The position numbers and the translations under genes are program-made. Below are positions 49,437 through 59,670 of a stretch of DNA of 64,000 bases, piece by piece; position 1 is the stretch's first letter; the number at the start of each line of letters is the position of its first letter. The notes below the pieces were generated by a model. The model saw nothing but the letters and a program-made list of their open reading frames with translations. It had not been told where the DNA came from and did no database searches. The DNA is from an uncultured Acidimicrobiales bacterium (GTDB lineage: Bacteria; Actinomycetota; Acidimicrobiia; Acidimicrobiales; SZUA-35), in assembly GCA_938029215.1 (NCBI GenBank), contig CALHFG010000032.1, positions 21,515 through 85,514 of the forward strand, written 5' to 3'.

Positions 49437-51428
49437 CTAACTGTCGGTGGACTTGTCTGCCATCGACGGAGATGAGAACTCTTCGCCGCCGCCTGCGCTA
49501 GAGGTTGGCGTTTCGAGCGTTTCGGGCTCGATCGATGCCGCGGCCGGGTTGTTCTCGGCGAGGGCGATAAGACGATCGCACTCGGCTCCACTCACGGTCT
49601 CGTGCTCAAGCAGGCTTCGCGCAATCAGGTTGAGAGCGCCTCGTTTGGTGTCGAGCAGTTCCGCGCAACGCCGTTCCATCTCCATCAGAATCTTACGAGT
49701 CTCGGTGTCGATCAGTTCGGCGGTTCGCTCGGAGTACTCACGGCTCGTGGCGCCATCACCAAGGAAGACCGGGCCGTTGTCGTTGAGGCTCATGGGGCCG
49801 ATTGCATCGGACATGCCCCACTCGGTGACCATACGGCGAGCCATACCGGTTGCTTGCCGAAGATCGTCTGAGGCTCCGCTGGAGACCTCGCCGAAGACGA
49901 TCTTCTCAGCGTTGCGGCCGCCCAGGGCCATGATGATGCGCTCTTCGGCCTCTTGCTGTTCGAGCTTGTGACGGTCGCCCTCGGGCAGGGTCATCGTTAC
50001 GCCGAGCGCCATGCCGGTAGGAATGATGGTGACCTTGTGGACGGGGTCGTGGGTCTCCAGGGCGGCTGCGCACAGTGCGTGACCGGCCTCGTGGTAGGCG
50101 GTCCGCTCCAGCTCTTCAGGGGAACGCACCATGGACTCACGCTCGATGCCGATGAGGACTCGGTCTCGAGCCTGGTCGAAGCTCTCGCTGTAGATCTTGG
50201 CCTTGCCGTTGCGGACCGCGAAGAGGGCCGCTTCGTTGACAAGGTTGGCTAGATCGGCGCCCGACATGCCAGGAGTGCCGCGGGCGATGACAGCCAAATC
50301 GACGTCGTCAGACATCTTCTTGTGCTTGGTGTGCACCTCGAGGATTGCCTTGCGGTCATCAAGCTCGGGGAGTGGAACGACGACCTGGCGGTCGAAGCGG
50401 CCGGGACGAAGTAGTGCCGGGTCGAGGATGTCGGGACGGTTGGTGGCAGCCATCATGACGATGCCTTCGGTGGCCTCAAATCCATCCATCTCGGCCAGCA
50501 TCTGGTTGAGAGTTTGCTCACGCTCGTCGTGGCCACCACCGATACCGCCGCCACGCTTGCGGCCGATCGAATCGATCTCGTCGATGAAGATGATGGCTCG
50601 GCCCATCTTGCGGGCCTCGGCGAACAGGTCACGCACCCGACTGGCGCCGACACCGACAAACATCTCCATGAAGTCTGAGCCGGTGACGCTCATGAACGGC
50701 ACGCCAGCTTCGCCCGCAACCGCACGGGCGATAAGGGTCTTGCCGGTTCCCGGAGGGCCAACCAGCAAGACACCTTTGGGGATGCGGGCGCCGATTTCGC
50801 CGAACTTGTTCGGGTGTTTCAGGAAGTCAACGACCTCGGTGATTTCACGCTTCACACCGGCATACCCGGCGACGTCGTCGAAGGTGGTGCCGGGACGTTC
50901 GGTTGTGTAGGTCTTCGCCTTTGAACGGCCGACGGACATAATGCCGCCCATTTGGTTTTGCTGACGCTTGCTGATCCACCAGAAGAAGAGAATGATGAAT
51001 CCGAGCGGCAGAAACAGCGGCAGAATCGTGTTGGTGAACACGTTGCCCGTATTGGTCTTGGGGACAATCTCTGCGCCACTGGCCCGGAAGTCGGCTTGGA
51101 CTGCCTCGGGGATTTCACGCAGACTGAAGGTCTGCAGTACTTCCGGTGGGTCGTCCTTAGTGGTCGCTTTGATCTCGAACGTTGCGTTGTTGTACTCGAT
51201 CTTGGAGAACTCACCTGCGTCGAGGCGGTCGAGGAATTCGTTGTACGAGATCTCGTTGGTTGCCGCTTGACCGCCGCCGCCGACGGCGAGAACCAAGAGG
51301 GTGATAACAACGGCACTCACCAAGAGGATCGCCCAGCGAGGCATGCTGTTCTCTCCACCCTTGGCGCCGGGAAGGCGAGGGTTGCGGCCGTTTTGTGGGG
51401 GTGGCAGATTCGGGCCTTGGTCTGACAT
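49437..51428 (-). CDS. ftsH: ATP-dependent zinc metalloprotease FtsH
   Basis: [42 protein letters not shown], zinc-binding AYHEAGHAL. Confidence 0.97.
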   Translation of the reverse strand: MSDQGPNLPPPQNGRNPRLPGAKGGENSMPRWAILLVSAVVITLLVLAVGGGGQAATNEISYNEFLDRLDAGEFSKIEYNNATFEIKATTKDDPPEVLQTFSLREIPEAVQADFRASGAEIVPKTNTGNVFTNTILPLFLPLGFIILFFWWISKRQQNQMGGIMSVGRSKAKTYTTERPGTTFDDVAGYAGVKREITEVVDFLKHPNKFGEIGARIPKGVLLVGPPGTGKTLIARAVAGEAGVPFMSVTGSDFMEMFVGVGASRVRDLFAEARKMGRAIIFIDEIDSIGRKRGGGIGGGHDEREQTLNQMLAEMDGFEATEGIVMMAATNRPDILDPALLRPGRFDRQVVVPLPELDDRKAILEVHTKHKKMSDDVDLAVIARGTPGMSGADLANLVNEAALFAVRNGKAKIYSESFDQARDRVLIGIERESMVRSPEELERTAYHEAGHALCAAALETHDPVHKVTIIPTGMALGVTMTLPEGDRHKLEQQEAEERIIMALGGRNAEKIVFGEVSSGASDDLRQATGMARRMVTEWGMSDAIGPMSLNDNGPVFLGDGATSREYSERTAELIDTETRKILMEMERRCAELLDTKRGALNLIARSLLEHETVSGAECDRLIALAENNPAAASIEPETLETPTSSAGGGEEFSSPSMADKSTDS

Positions 51429-51434
51429 GTCTCC

Positions 51435-51440
51435 AGCTTA
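51435..51440 (-). promoter_or_regulatory. -10-like TAAGCT, N6 before ftsH ATG 51428
   Basis: Plus strand agctta. Confidence 0.5.
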
Positions 51441-51496
51441 GAGGTTGAGGATCAAAGGGTGATGGTCGGGAACGGGTGAACTCGGTCCGTCACAGG

Positions 51497-51502
51497 TACC
51501 GT
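51497..51502 (+). promoter_or_regulatory. -10-like TACCGT, N6 before ATG 51509
   Basis: TANNNT-N6-ATG. Confidence 0.5.
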
Positions 51503-51508
51503 CGGCGC

Positions 51509-52237
51509 ATGCTGTCCCAGAGTGAGCAAGTTCGCGAACAGGATGTCCCGTGGACGCCCTGGGCCGCGCTGGCACTCTGGGTGGCAGGCCTTTTCGGGTC
51601 AGCGATTTGGGTCACGTTCCTGATCGGTCTGTATGGATCTAACGGTGAACTGGACCGTTCTGTTCCCATGTTGTTCATAGGACAATTGCCACTTTGGGCG
51701 GCCTACGGGATCGGGCCGTTCTGGTTGGCCAGGAGATTCAGTGGTCTGGAGGTGCTCAAAGACACCCTTCGGGCATACAACCCCACGCACGTGGGGATCG
51801 CATTCGTGGCCGGTCTGGTGGTGCAGATCGTGGTGATTCCGTTGGTCTACTGGCCGCTTGGGTCGTTCATCGACTCCGAAAAGGTCGGCGAAGCTGCCGA
51901 GGAGCTCATCGGTGTGGCGACGACGCGCGTCGACGCATTGCTGCTCTTCATCATGATCGTGCTGATCGCACCAATCGTCGAGGAACTGTTTTTTCGCGGC
52001 ATCGCGCTGCCGTCGATCATGCGTTTCATGGGCCCGTGGCCAGCAGTTTTGCTGTCCTCGGTCTGGTTCGCGGCCAGTCACTTTCAGGCCGTGCAGTTCG
52101 CCGGTTTACTCGCCGTGGCCTTGGCCCTGGCGGTGTGTCGGGTCTACAGCAAGAGCCTTTTGCCACCGATCGCCCTCCACATGGCGTTCAACGGCATAAC
52201 GTTCGGCCTTTTGCTGAGCCAGTTAGAGCTGGCGTAG
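51509..52237 (+). CDS. CPBP family intramembrane metalloprotease
   Basis: IAPIVEELFFRGIALPSIMRFMG and WFAASHFQAVQFAGL; ATG 51509 with TACCGT 6 nt upstream. Confidence 0.88.
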   Translation: MLSQSEQVREQDVPWTPWAALALWVAGLFGSAIWVTFLIGLYGSNGELDRSVPMLFIGQLPLWAAYGIGPFWLARRFSGLEVLKDTLRAYNPTHVGIAFVAGLVVQIVVIPLVYWPLGSFIDSEKVGEAAEELIGVATTRVDALLLFIMIVLIAPIVEELFFRGIALPSIMRFMGPWPAVLLSSVWFAASHFQAVQFAGLLAVALALAVCRVYSKSLLPPIALHMAFNGITFGLLLSQLELA

Positions 52238-52271
52238 CGGGCGGTGCTGCCCGAACGTCGACCGAGGGTGG

Positions 52272-52481
52272 CTAGACCGAGGCGCGGCGGCGACGGCCGG
52301 CATGAGCACCCACATGCTCCAGTGCTGCCTCGAGCTTGATGTCGTGGCCAGCGAGCTCCCAGGTGCGGGTGTCGCAGGTCTGGCATGAGAACATGACGAG
52401 GTCGTTGCCGTCGACATTGATTTTCAGCGTCACGAGTTCCGAGGTGCAGGAAGGGCAGGGTTGTGCGGCTGGTAGTGCCAT
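52272..52481 (-). CDS. Small zinc-ribbon protein
   Basis: 69 aa: MALPAAQPCPSCTSELVTLKINVDGNDLVMFSCQTCDTRTWELAGHDIKLEAALEHV; two CxxC pairs. Confidence 0.6.
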   Translation of the reverse strand: MALPAAQPCPSCTSELVTLKINVDGNDLVMFSCQTCDTRTWELAGHDIKLEAALEHVGAHAGRRRRASV

Positions 52482-52671
52482 GAGAGTGTCTCCGTTTATC
52501 GCCTGTGATCTGTCTGGTCGACAGACCTCTTCCCGATCGCCTGCCGAACACTCTTTGTGAGCAATGACCACCAGATTGAGCCTGATGTCCTAGGTGTGGT
52601 GGGTCAAACGACTTGGGATCTCGGGGCTCTGCCACCCGCTGGGGCCCTGAAGCTGCGACACTTGAAGGGTT

Positions 52672-55485
52672 GTGCTGACTCTTCCAAAATCCATGCCAAT
52701 GCCCGAGGAGCCATCGTCGTCAGGCCAGTCTGATGAGCTCGATCTCGACGTTGGGGTGACCCAAGACATCCTCCGTCGACACGGCCATTGGGTCAGCCTG
52801 GCGGTCGCGGTTGGTTGCGCCGTTTTTGTGTTGCTGCAATTGCGGCCCGACCTGCTCATTTCTGACACCACGCCATCGGGTGGCGACATGGGGGCGCACG
52901 TGTGGGGTCCGGCCTATATGCGGGACCATCTTCTCAGCCAGGGTCGCCTCACCGGTTGGACACCCGACTGGTATGCGGGGTTCCCGGCTTATGTGTATTA
53001 CATGATTGCCCCGCCATTGGCGATCATTACCGTTAACGCAGGATTCAACTGGCTCATCGGCCTCCCGCTTGCGGCGGCGATTCTGGCCGGAACCTGGTTT
53101 GCCTCTCGCACGCCCAAAGTCCAGAGCAGTGGTTTCGTCGGCCTCGTGCGTGCTCTGGGGATCATCCTCGCCTTGGCGATGGTCTTCGTACCATATGGCG
53201 CAGCATTCAAGCTGGTCTCGGTGTCGGGTCTGGTGCTGATGCCGATCGCGGGGTGGGCCATGGCCAAGCTCTCTGGGGCGGTAGAGCCGATACCGGCGTT
53301 GACGGCCATTGGCGTCACGGTGTTCCTGTTCGATACCAACTTCAATATCTACGGCGGCAACATTGCCAGCACGTTGGCTGGAGAGTTCGCGTTCTCGATC
53401 AGCTTGGCAATTGCGCTGCTGACCATTGGATGGCTCTTCCGAGCGCTCGACACCGGACGCTGGCGGGCATCGGCTGCGGTGCTCCTGGCGATGGTGGCAC
53501 TCACCCACGTGATCCCACTGATTTTCGTGATGTTCGCTTCGATGTTGCTGATTGTCTTCACCCCATCGGCGCCGCGCTGGTGGATCCTTGCCACCGGGTT
53601 GGCGGCGGTGCTCATTCCGATCGGGTTGAACGAAAGTGCCAGCGGCGGTCGCCAGATCGCAGCGATCGCCACGTTCCCCATTGTTGTGCTGGCGCTCGGC
53701 TCGCTGTCACCCGAACTCTTCGGGCGGATCAGGCAGATGGCCATCATGGGCCCGGTTGGCGCCCTGATCTCGGCGATCTGGCTCTTCCCGTTCTACATGC
53801 GGAGCGACTACTTCAACGACATGGGTTGGGAGCGGCTCGACGATTACCTGCCCGATCTCTTCAACACCCCGATGCAAATTGCGCTCCCGGTGGCTGCGGT
53901 CGGAGCGCTGTTGTCGTTCGCATTCCGTGATCGTCTCGGCATGCTGTTTTCGGTCCTGGCCGTGGTCTGTGCACTCGGTGTCGCCAACTTGCCCGACGGC
54001 AAGCTTTGGAACGCCCGCATCTTGCCGTTCTACTACCTGTCGGTGTATCTCGTTGCTGCAATCGGTATCGCCTTACTCGCTCGAGTCATCGGCACCGCAG
54101 TCTCGGAACGTTTCAAATCCCCGGACCCGGTGGTTACTTACAGCCTCACGGGCGTCGCGTTGGCAGGCGCCCTTCTCGGGGTGAGCTTCTCGCTGCAGTC
54201 GTTTCCCGGAGCATTCGAAGGTGTCAATGACAACGGTGAATACACCGCCTTTGGCATCGCGGGCGGAGAAAAGAGCTTCATCCCTAGTTGGGTTAATTGG
54301 AACTACAGCGGCTACGAGGAAAAGCGAAGCTACCTCGAGTACTCCACTGTGGTCGACACGATGGCCGCGATCGGTCAAGAGAACGGCTGCGGGCGCGCCA
54401 TGTGGGAGTACAGCAGCGATCTTGATCGCTACGGGACGCCGATGGCGCTGATGCTGCTTCCGCACTGGACCGACGGCTGCATCGGATCGATGGAGGGTCT
54501 CTACTTTGAGAGTTCGGCTTCGACGCCGTTTCACTTCTTGAACCAGAGCACTCTGTCGGTCGGCCCGTCACGAGCTCAGCGTGATCTGCCCTACCAGAAC
54601 TTCAACATCGACCGCGGAATCGCCCAGTTGCAAACCGTCGGCGTGCGTTACTACATGGCCCAATCCGACGAGGCCATCGCTGCGGCTGCGAACCACCCCG
54701 GTCTGGTGGAGGTAGGGGAGTCGCAGCCCTTCGTGATCTATGAGGTCGTTGGGACCGAGTTGGTCGAGTCGCTCATCTTTGAGCCCGTGGTCGCAACGGG
54801 CCCGACCGAGGACAACATCACCGAAGCCAGCACCCGGTTCGACATCGGGTGGGAAAGCCAGGCGGTCACGTTCTACAACGACCCTGATGCCTACCAGGCG
54901 CTCCCAGCCGAGAACGGTCCGAGCGAGTGGGAAGAAGTGTCCACACTGGCCACGTTCGATGGAACCCCCATCGATGCGGCCGGAGTCTCCGATATTCGCA
55001 TCGGGCGCTCGTCAATCAACTTTCGTGTGGATCAGGTTGGCTCGCCGGTCCTGGTGAAGATGAGCTACTTCCCCAACTGGAAGGTCTCCGGGGCAGAAGG
55101 TCCATACCGGGCCGGACCAAATCTGATGGTCGTCATCCCAACCGAGAACGATGTCGAGCTCACCTACGGCACCACCATGGTGGACTATCTGGCGTATCTC
55201 CTGTTCCTCGTCGGTGTTGGAGGCGCGGCGTACTTGGCTTGGGACGGCGCTCGCAAGCCGGTCGTGATCGGTGCCGCGGGCAGCAGCGATGATGATGACG
55301 GCGAGCGACTGGAGAAGGACCTCTTTGCCCAGCTACTGGCCGAGTCCGAGACCCAGACGGAACCGGAGAACTTCAATCAGCCGGACATGAGGCGCTCCGA
55401 TCCTCCACCTGAGCTCCCCAGCGCAGAGGTAGGACTAGCCGACCGCATGCTGGAGGCACTCGACCCCGGGCCCGACCTCGAATGA
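52672..55485 (+). CDS. Large polytopic membrane protein (GT-C/YfhO-like architecture)
   Basis: Many TM segments; early LISDTTPSGGDMGAHVWGPAYMRDHLLSQGRLTGWTPDWYAGFP; extracytoplasmic C-terminal half. Confidence 0.65.
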   Translation: MLTLPKSMPMPEEPSSSGQSDELDLDVGVTQDILRRHGHWVSLAVAVGCAVFVLLQLRPDLLISDTTPSGGDMGAHVWGPAYMRDHLLSQGRLTGWTPDWYAGFPAYVYYMIAPPLAIITVNAGFNWLIGLPLAAAILAGTWFASRTPKVQSSGFVGLVRALGIILALAMVFVPYGAAFKLVSVSGLVLMPIAGWAMAKLSGAVEPIPALTAIGVTVFLFDTNFNIYGGNIASTLAGEFAFSISLAIALLTIGWLFRALDTGRWRASAAVLLAMVALTHVIPLIFVMFASMLLIVFTPSAPRWWILATGLAAVLIPIGLNESASGGRQIAAIATFPIVVLALGSLSPELFGRIRQMAIMGPVGALISAIWLFPFYMRSDYFNDMGWERLDDYLPDLFNTPMQIALPVAAVGALLSFAFRDRLGMLFSVLAVVCALGVANLPDGKLWNARILPFYYLSVYLVAAIGIALLARVIGTAVSERFKSPDPVVTYSLTGVALAGALLGVSFSLQSFPGAFEGVNDNGEYTAFGIAGGEKSFIPSWVNWNYSGYEEKRSYLEYSTVVDTMAAIGQENGCGRAMWEYSSDLDRYGTPMALMLLPHWTDGCIGSMEGLYFESSASTPFHFLNQSTLSVGPSRAQRDLPYQNFNIDRGIAQLQTVGVRYYMAQSDEAIAAAANHPGLVEVGESQPFVIYEVVGTELVESLIFEPVVATGPTEDNITEASTRFDIGWESQAVTFYNDPDAYQALPAENGPSEWEEVSTLATFDGTPIDAAGVSDIRIGRSSINFRVDQVGSPVLVKMSYFPNWKVSGAEGPYRAGPNLMVVIPTENDVELTYGTTMVDYLAYLLFLVGVGGAAYLAWDGARKPVVIGAAGSSDDDDGERLEKDLFAQLLAESETQTEPENFNQPDMRRSDPPPELPSAEVGLADRMLEALDPGPDLE

Positions 55486-56711
55486 GAAGCAGGCTCCGTC
55501 GCTTTGCCCTCGTCGGACTGATCGCAACGATCATCGACGTTGGGGTTTTGGTCTTCTTTGGGACGGCGTTTGGATCTTCGATGGTGTGGGCGGTTAACGT
55601 CCTCGCCCTGTCGGCCGCTTCGGTCTTTGCCTACTTCGGCAATCGGTTCTTCACCTTCGGCAGTGGCACCAACGCCCGCTGGGTCCGCCAGCCGGCCCTG
55701 TTCTTTGCTGCGGCCGTCTTTGCCGCCGTCCTTGACACCTTGGTCCTACTCGGGGTCTATTCGCTGTCCGACAACCTGCTGGTGGCAAAGATTCCCGCGG
55801 TCGCAGCTGGAGCCGCCTTGCGATGGGCGGTGTATCGCTGGATCCTTTTCGGAGTCGTTCGCAAAGAGCTGGCGCTCAAGGTCGACCGGCCCCCGTCGAC
55901 TGAATCGCATCGACTCGCTGTGGTTGTACCCGCCTACAACGAGAGCGAGCGGATCGCAGCGTCGATCGACGCATTGCGGGCCGCGCTCGTTCCCGTCGTC
56001 GGCGAAGACGAACTGCAGATTCTTGTGGTGGACGATGGTTCAACCGACGACACCGTTGCCATCGCTCGAGCAGCAGGTGTCGATGTTCTGGAACAGCCCC
56101 GCAACAGAGGCAAGGGCGCCGCGGTCCGTGCAGGGATCGTGGCCGCAGACGGTCGAGCCGTTGTCTTCACCGATGCCGACCTTGCGTACCCACCGGCGTT
56201 GGTGCTCGACATCATGCATGAAGTTGAAAACGGATGGGACGTGGTGGTGGGAAGCCGTCGCCACGAAGACACCAACACGTTGGTGCGGGCCCGGTGGTTT
56301 CGGGAGCTCGGGGGTCGTTTCGTCAACTGGCTCACTCACCTGGTGCTGCTCGGACATTTTCGAGATACCCAATGTGGAATCAAAGGCTTTCGAGGCGACA
56401 TTGGTCGTGTCATCTTCGAACGTTGCCGTATCGACGGGTTCGCGTTTGATGTCGAGGTGTTCCTCATCGCCGAGCAGGATCGACTATCTCTCACCGAGAT
56501 CCCGGTGTCGGTTGAAAACCGGCAAGGTTCAACCGTTCGTCTGGTGCAGGACACGATCAAGCTATTCGGCGATCTCGTGAAACTGCGACGAGCCGTAGGC
56601 TGGGGTTGGTACCACCCCAACCCCACCCAGCAAGCGACGCTTGAACGTCGAGCCAACAGTCCCGAACGACGGGTCGCTGACCGCCGGAGAAGCGAATCCA
56701 GCTCTAGCTAG
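55482..56711 (+). CDS. GtrA-like membrane domain fused to GT2 (dolichyl-phosphate glucosyltransferase-like)
   Basis: GtrA-like RFALVGLIATIIDVGVLVFFG...FAYFGNRFFTFG; GT2 AVVVPAYNESERIAASIDALRA...LVVDDGSTDDTVAIARAAGVDVLEQPRNRGKGAAVRAGI...DTQCGIKGFRGD. Confidence 0.88.
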   Translation: MRSRLRRFALVGLIATIIDVGVLVFFGTAFGSSMVWAVNVLALSAASVFAYFGNRFFTFGSGTNARWVRQPALFFAAAVFAAVLDTLVLLGVYSLSDNLLVAKIPAVAAGAALRWAVYRWILFGVVRKELALKVDRPPSTESHRLAVVVPAYNESERIAASIDALRAALVPVVGEDELQILVVDDGSTDDTVAIARAAGVDVLEQPRNRGKGAAVRAGIVAADGRAVVFTDADLAYPPALVLDIMHEVENGWDVVVGSRRHEDTNTLVRARWFRELGGRFVNWLTHLVLLGHFRDTQCGIKGFRGDIGRVIFERCRIDGFAFDVEVFLIAEQDRLSLTEIPVSVENRQGSTVRLVQDTIKLFGDLVKLRRAVGWGWYHPNPTQQATLERRANSPERRVADRRRSESSSS

Positions 56712-56783
56712 GTGCGGGCCGAATCACAACCGCTTGGACAAGGATGGGCCTATTGGACCATCGCCGAGGTCGTCTCCTTGGGT

Positions 56784-56789
56784 TAAAAT
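56784..56789 (+). promoter_or_regulatory. -10-like TAAAAT, N6 before manB GTG 56796
   Basis: TANNNT-N6-GTG. Confidence 0.55.
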
Positions 56790-56795
56790 CCCTCT

Positions 56796-58160
56796 GTGCA
56801 GGATCTTTCAGTCATTGTCAAGGCGTACGACGTTCGCGGTATTTACCCCGATCAGATCGACGCAGCCACGTGTGAAGCGCTGGGTGTGGGCTTTGCCGAG
56901 TTCATCAAAACGGCCGAACCAAACACCACCGAAATCATGATCGCTCACGACATGCGGCCATCGGGTCCTGAACTCGTCGAGGCGTTCACCCGCGGTGTAA
57001 ATCGTCAGGGCCTCAACATGGTCAACATCGGGCTGGCCTCTACCGACATGATGTACTTCGCTTCGGGATCAGAAAACAAGCCGGGCGTGATGTTCACCGC
57101 ATCGCACAACCCCGCTCAATACAACGGCATCAAGGTGTGCAAGTCGGGCGCAGCGCCCGTCGGGCAAGACACCGGCCTGGGCGCCATGCGTTCGGTGGCC
57201 GAGGCCTATGACCGCGGCGAGGTTGAAGCTGCCCCAACCCCAGGCACGTCGAGCTCGGCCGAGATGCTCGATGCTTTCGCCCAACATGTGCTGAGCTTTA
57301 TCGCTCCCGAGGGCCTCCGACCGCTGAAGGTCATCGCCGACACCGCAAACGGTATGGGCGGCTATGTGGTACCCGAGGTGTTCAAACATCTGCCTTTCGA
57401 CCTGGAGGTCATGTACCCCGAGCTCGACGGGACCTTCCCCAACCATCCCGCCGATCCAATTCAATTGGAGAACCTGGCCGACCTGCGAGCTCGCGTTTCC
57501 GAGGTGGGTGCCGATATTGGTCTGGCGTTCGATGGCGACGCCGACCGTGTGTTCCTCGTCGATGAAAAGGGCGACCCCGTCAGCGGCTCGCTCACCACAG
57601 CACTTCTCGCCAAGGTCACCCTCGCCGCCAGCCCCGGCGCCAAGATCATCTACAACTTGATCTGCTCCGATGTCGTTCCCGAGGTGGTGGCCGAGAATGG
57701 CGGCACCTCGATACGAAGCCGCGTCGGGCACAGCTTCATCAAACAGATCATGGCCGATGAGGGAGCCGAGTTCGGGGGCGAGCACAGTGCCCATTACTAC
57801 TTCGCTCGAAACTGGAGAGCAGACAGTGGTCTGATCGCTGCGGTGATGGTATTGGCCGAGCTCAGCGCGAGCGGTGGAACCCTCAGCGAGCTTCTCGCTC
57901 CGCTCAAGCGTTACAGCGCATCCGGAGAGATCAACACCAAGGTGAGCGACGCGGCCGCCGTGATCGCCAAGGTAAAGGCCCAGTACGCCGACAGCGAGCA
58001 GGATGAGCTCGATGGTCTGACCGTGCGCAACGATGGCTGGTGGTTCAACCTCCGTGCCTCGAATACCGAGCCGCTCCTCCGCTTGAACCTTGAGGCCGGC
58101 GATGATGACGCCGTGGCCGCACGGGTTGCCGAGGTGCAGGCGATCATGGTCGGCGACTGA
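56796..58160 (+). CDS. manB: Phosphomannomutase/phosphoglucomutase
   Basis: IVKAYDVRGIYPDQID...GVMFTASHNPAQYNGIKVC...DIGLAFDGDADRVFLVDEKG...VRNDGWWFNLRASNTEPLLRLNLEA. Confidence 0.95.
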   Translation: MQDLSVIVKAYDVRGIYPDQIDAATCEALGVGFAEFIKTAEPNTTEIMIAHDMRPSGPELVEAFTRGVNRQGLNMVNIGLASTDMMYFASGSENKPGVMFTASHNPAQYNGIKVCKSGAAPVGQDTGLGAMRSVAEAYDRGEVEAAPTPGTSSSAEMLDAFAQHVLSFIAPEGLRPLKVIADTANGMGGYVVPEVFKHLPFDLEVMYPELDGTFPNHPADPIQLENLADLRARVSEVGADIGLAFDGDADRVFLVDEKGDPVSGSLTTALLAKVTLAASPGAKIIYNLICSDVVPEVVAENGGTSIRSRVGHSFIKQIMADEGAEFGGEHSAHYYFARNWRADSGLIAAVMVLAELSASGGTLSELLAPLKRYSASGEINTKVSDAAAVIAKVKAQYADSEQDELDGLTVRNDGWWFNLRASNTEPLLRLNLEAGDDDAVAARVAEVQAIMVGD

Positions 58161-58169
58161 AGGAACTCT

Positions 58170-59351
58170 ATGGAACAGCTCAGTTGTGTGGTCCAGGAAT
58201 ACGCGTGGGGAGACACCCAGTCCATCCCGCACCTGCTTGGGCAGGAGCCCGACGGCCAGCCGAAGGCTGAGCTTTGGATGGGGGCCCACCCGCGGGCCTG
58301 TTCCGATTGCGTCGACGGTGGGTCTCTCGCCGATTTGATCGCCGGTGATCCAACAGCCGCTCTGGGCACCGAGGTCAATGACCGGTTCGGGCAGCTGCCG
58401 TTCCTGTTCAAGGTTCTTGCGGCCGGTGAGCCCCTGAGCATCCAAAGCCATCCAACACTCGACCAAGCGATCGAGGGGTTTGCGCGAGAAAACGAAGAGG
58501 GCATCCCGCTCGATGCGCCTCACCGTGTGTACCGCGACCCCAATCACAAGCCCGAAGTCATCGCGGCGCTGACTCCGTTTCATGCGAAGTGCGGGTTCCG
58601 GCCGCTGAGCGAAAGCCGCCAACTGTTCAGCCTGGTGTCGGCACTCGACGACGCAGGCGTTCTCAAGCCAATCACCGAGATTCTGTTCGAAGACGGGGCA
58701 GCGTCGGATGTGTACGCCAACGCCATGGCGTACATCCTGGGTGCTCCCGCCTCGACCGAAATTGAAATCGCCTCTGCCACCACTACGGCAGCGGCGGCCT
58801 TGCTGGGAACCCCTGCCGGCGAGCCGTTCGCCGCGGAGCTCGAGTGGACGGGAAAGATCGCGGCGTCCTTCCCGGACGACACGGGTGTCACGGTTGCGTT
58901 GATGCTCAATCACGTCTTCCTTGAACCAGGTCAGGCGATCTTTCTCGAGGCTGGCAACCTCCATGCCTACCTCAACGGCGTTGGCATGGAGCTGATGGCC
59001 AACAGCGACAATGTCGTCCGTGGTGGTTTGACACCGAAGCATCGAGATATTGCCGAGCTCTTGAAGGTCGTCGACTGTTCTCCGATCGATGTGCCGATCC
59101 AGATCCCTACCACCGATACATGGACCTATCACTGTCCGGTTCCCGAGTTCACCTTGCAGCGCCTGGTTAACCCGTCGGGTCCGATCGAGTCCCCGGGTCC
59201 GGAGATTATCTTTGTTCAACAGGGCGACATCGAATTCGTGTGTGGCGAGAAGACCCTGGTGATGACCGGTGGCGATGTTGTCTGGCTGTCGGCCGAAGAC
59301 GCCGAGGTATCGATCAGCGGTCAAGGCACTCTCTGGCGCGCCACCGTCTGA
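58170..59351 (+). CDS. manA: Mannose-6-phosphate isomerase, class I
   Basis: YAWGDTQSIPHLLGQEPDGQPKAELWMGAHPRACS; LSIQSHPTLDQA; DPNHKPEVIAALTPFHAKCGFRPL; IFLEAGNLHAYLNGVGMELMANSDNVVRGGLTPKH. Confidence 0.95.
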   Translation: MEQLSCVVQEYAWGDTQSIPHLLGQEPDGQPKAELWMGAHPRACSDCVDGGSLADLIAGDPTAALGTEVNDRFGQLPFLFKVLAAGEPLSIQSHPTLDQAIEGFARENEEGIPLDAPHRVYRDPNHKPEVIAALTPFHAKCGFRPLSESRQLFSLVSALDDAGVLKPITEILFEDGAASDVYANAMAYILGAPASTEIEIASATTTAAAALLGTPAGEPFAAELEWTGKIAASFPDDTGVTVALMLNHVFLEPGQAIFLEAGNLHAYLNGVGMELMANSDNVVRGGLTPKHRDIAELLKVVDCSPIDVPIQIPTTDTWTYHCPVPEFTLQRLVNPSGPIESPGPEIIFVQQGDIEFVCGEKTLVMTGGDVVWLSAEDAEVSISGQGTLWRATV

Positions 59352-59419
59352 TTCCCCGTTGTGCCGTGGCGGTTTTGACGCTGGTTCACCACGTTGCGTA
59401 GGAGGCGAGCGGAGGCAAG

Positions 59420-59425
59420 TAGGAT
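59420..59425 (+). promoter_or_regulatory. -10-like TAGGAT, N6 before GTG 59432
   Basis: TANNNT-N6-GTG upstream of Trm112 gene. Confidence 0.5.
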
Positions 59426-59431
59426 GACCCT

Positions 59432-59668
59432 GTGACTTTGGAATCGTTCTTACTCGAGATTCTCGCCTGCCCGGAAGACAAGGGACCGCTGTATTACCTC
59501 GAAGACGAGAGCTGTCTGTATAACCCTCGACTCACCCGGCGCTACCGGATCGAGAACGACATCCCCGTGCTGCTGATCGACGAAGCCGAGACCGTTGATC
59601 AGGCCGAACACGATCGCATCATGGCTCGGGTAGAGACCGAGTCAATCAAGCCGACCTGGGAGGCCTAG
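59432..59668 (+). CDS. Trm112 family protein
   Basis: LLEILACPEDKGPLYYLEDESCLYNPRLTRRYRIENDIPVLLIDEAETVD. Confidence 0.88.
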   Translation: MTLESFLLEILACPEDKGPLYYLEDESCLYNPRLTRRYRIENDIPVLLIDEAETVDQAEHDRIMARVETESIKPTWEA

Positions 59669-59670
59669 CT

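Noticed and set aside
57069-59324. 751-aa ORF antisense to manB and manA
   Set aside because: Spans two strongly conserved sense genes; composition (His/Arg/Gly-rich, no recognisable domain) is typical of spurious antisense frames in GC-rich DNA.
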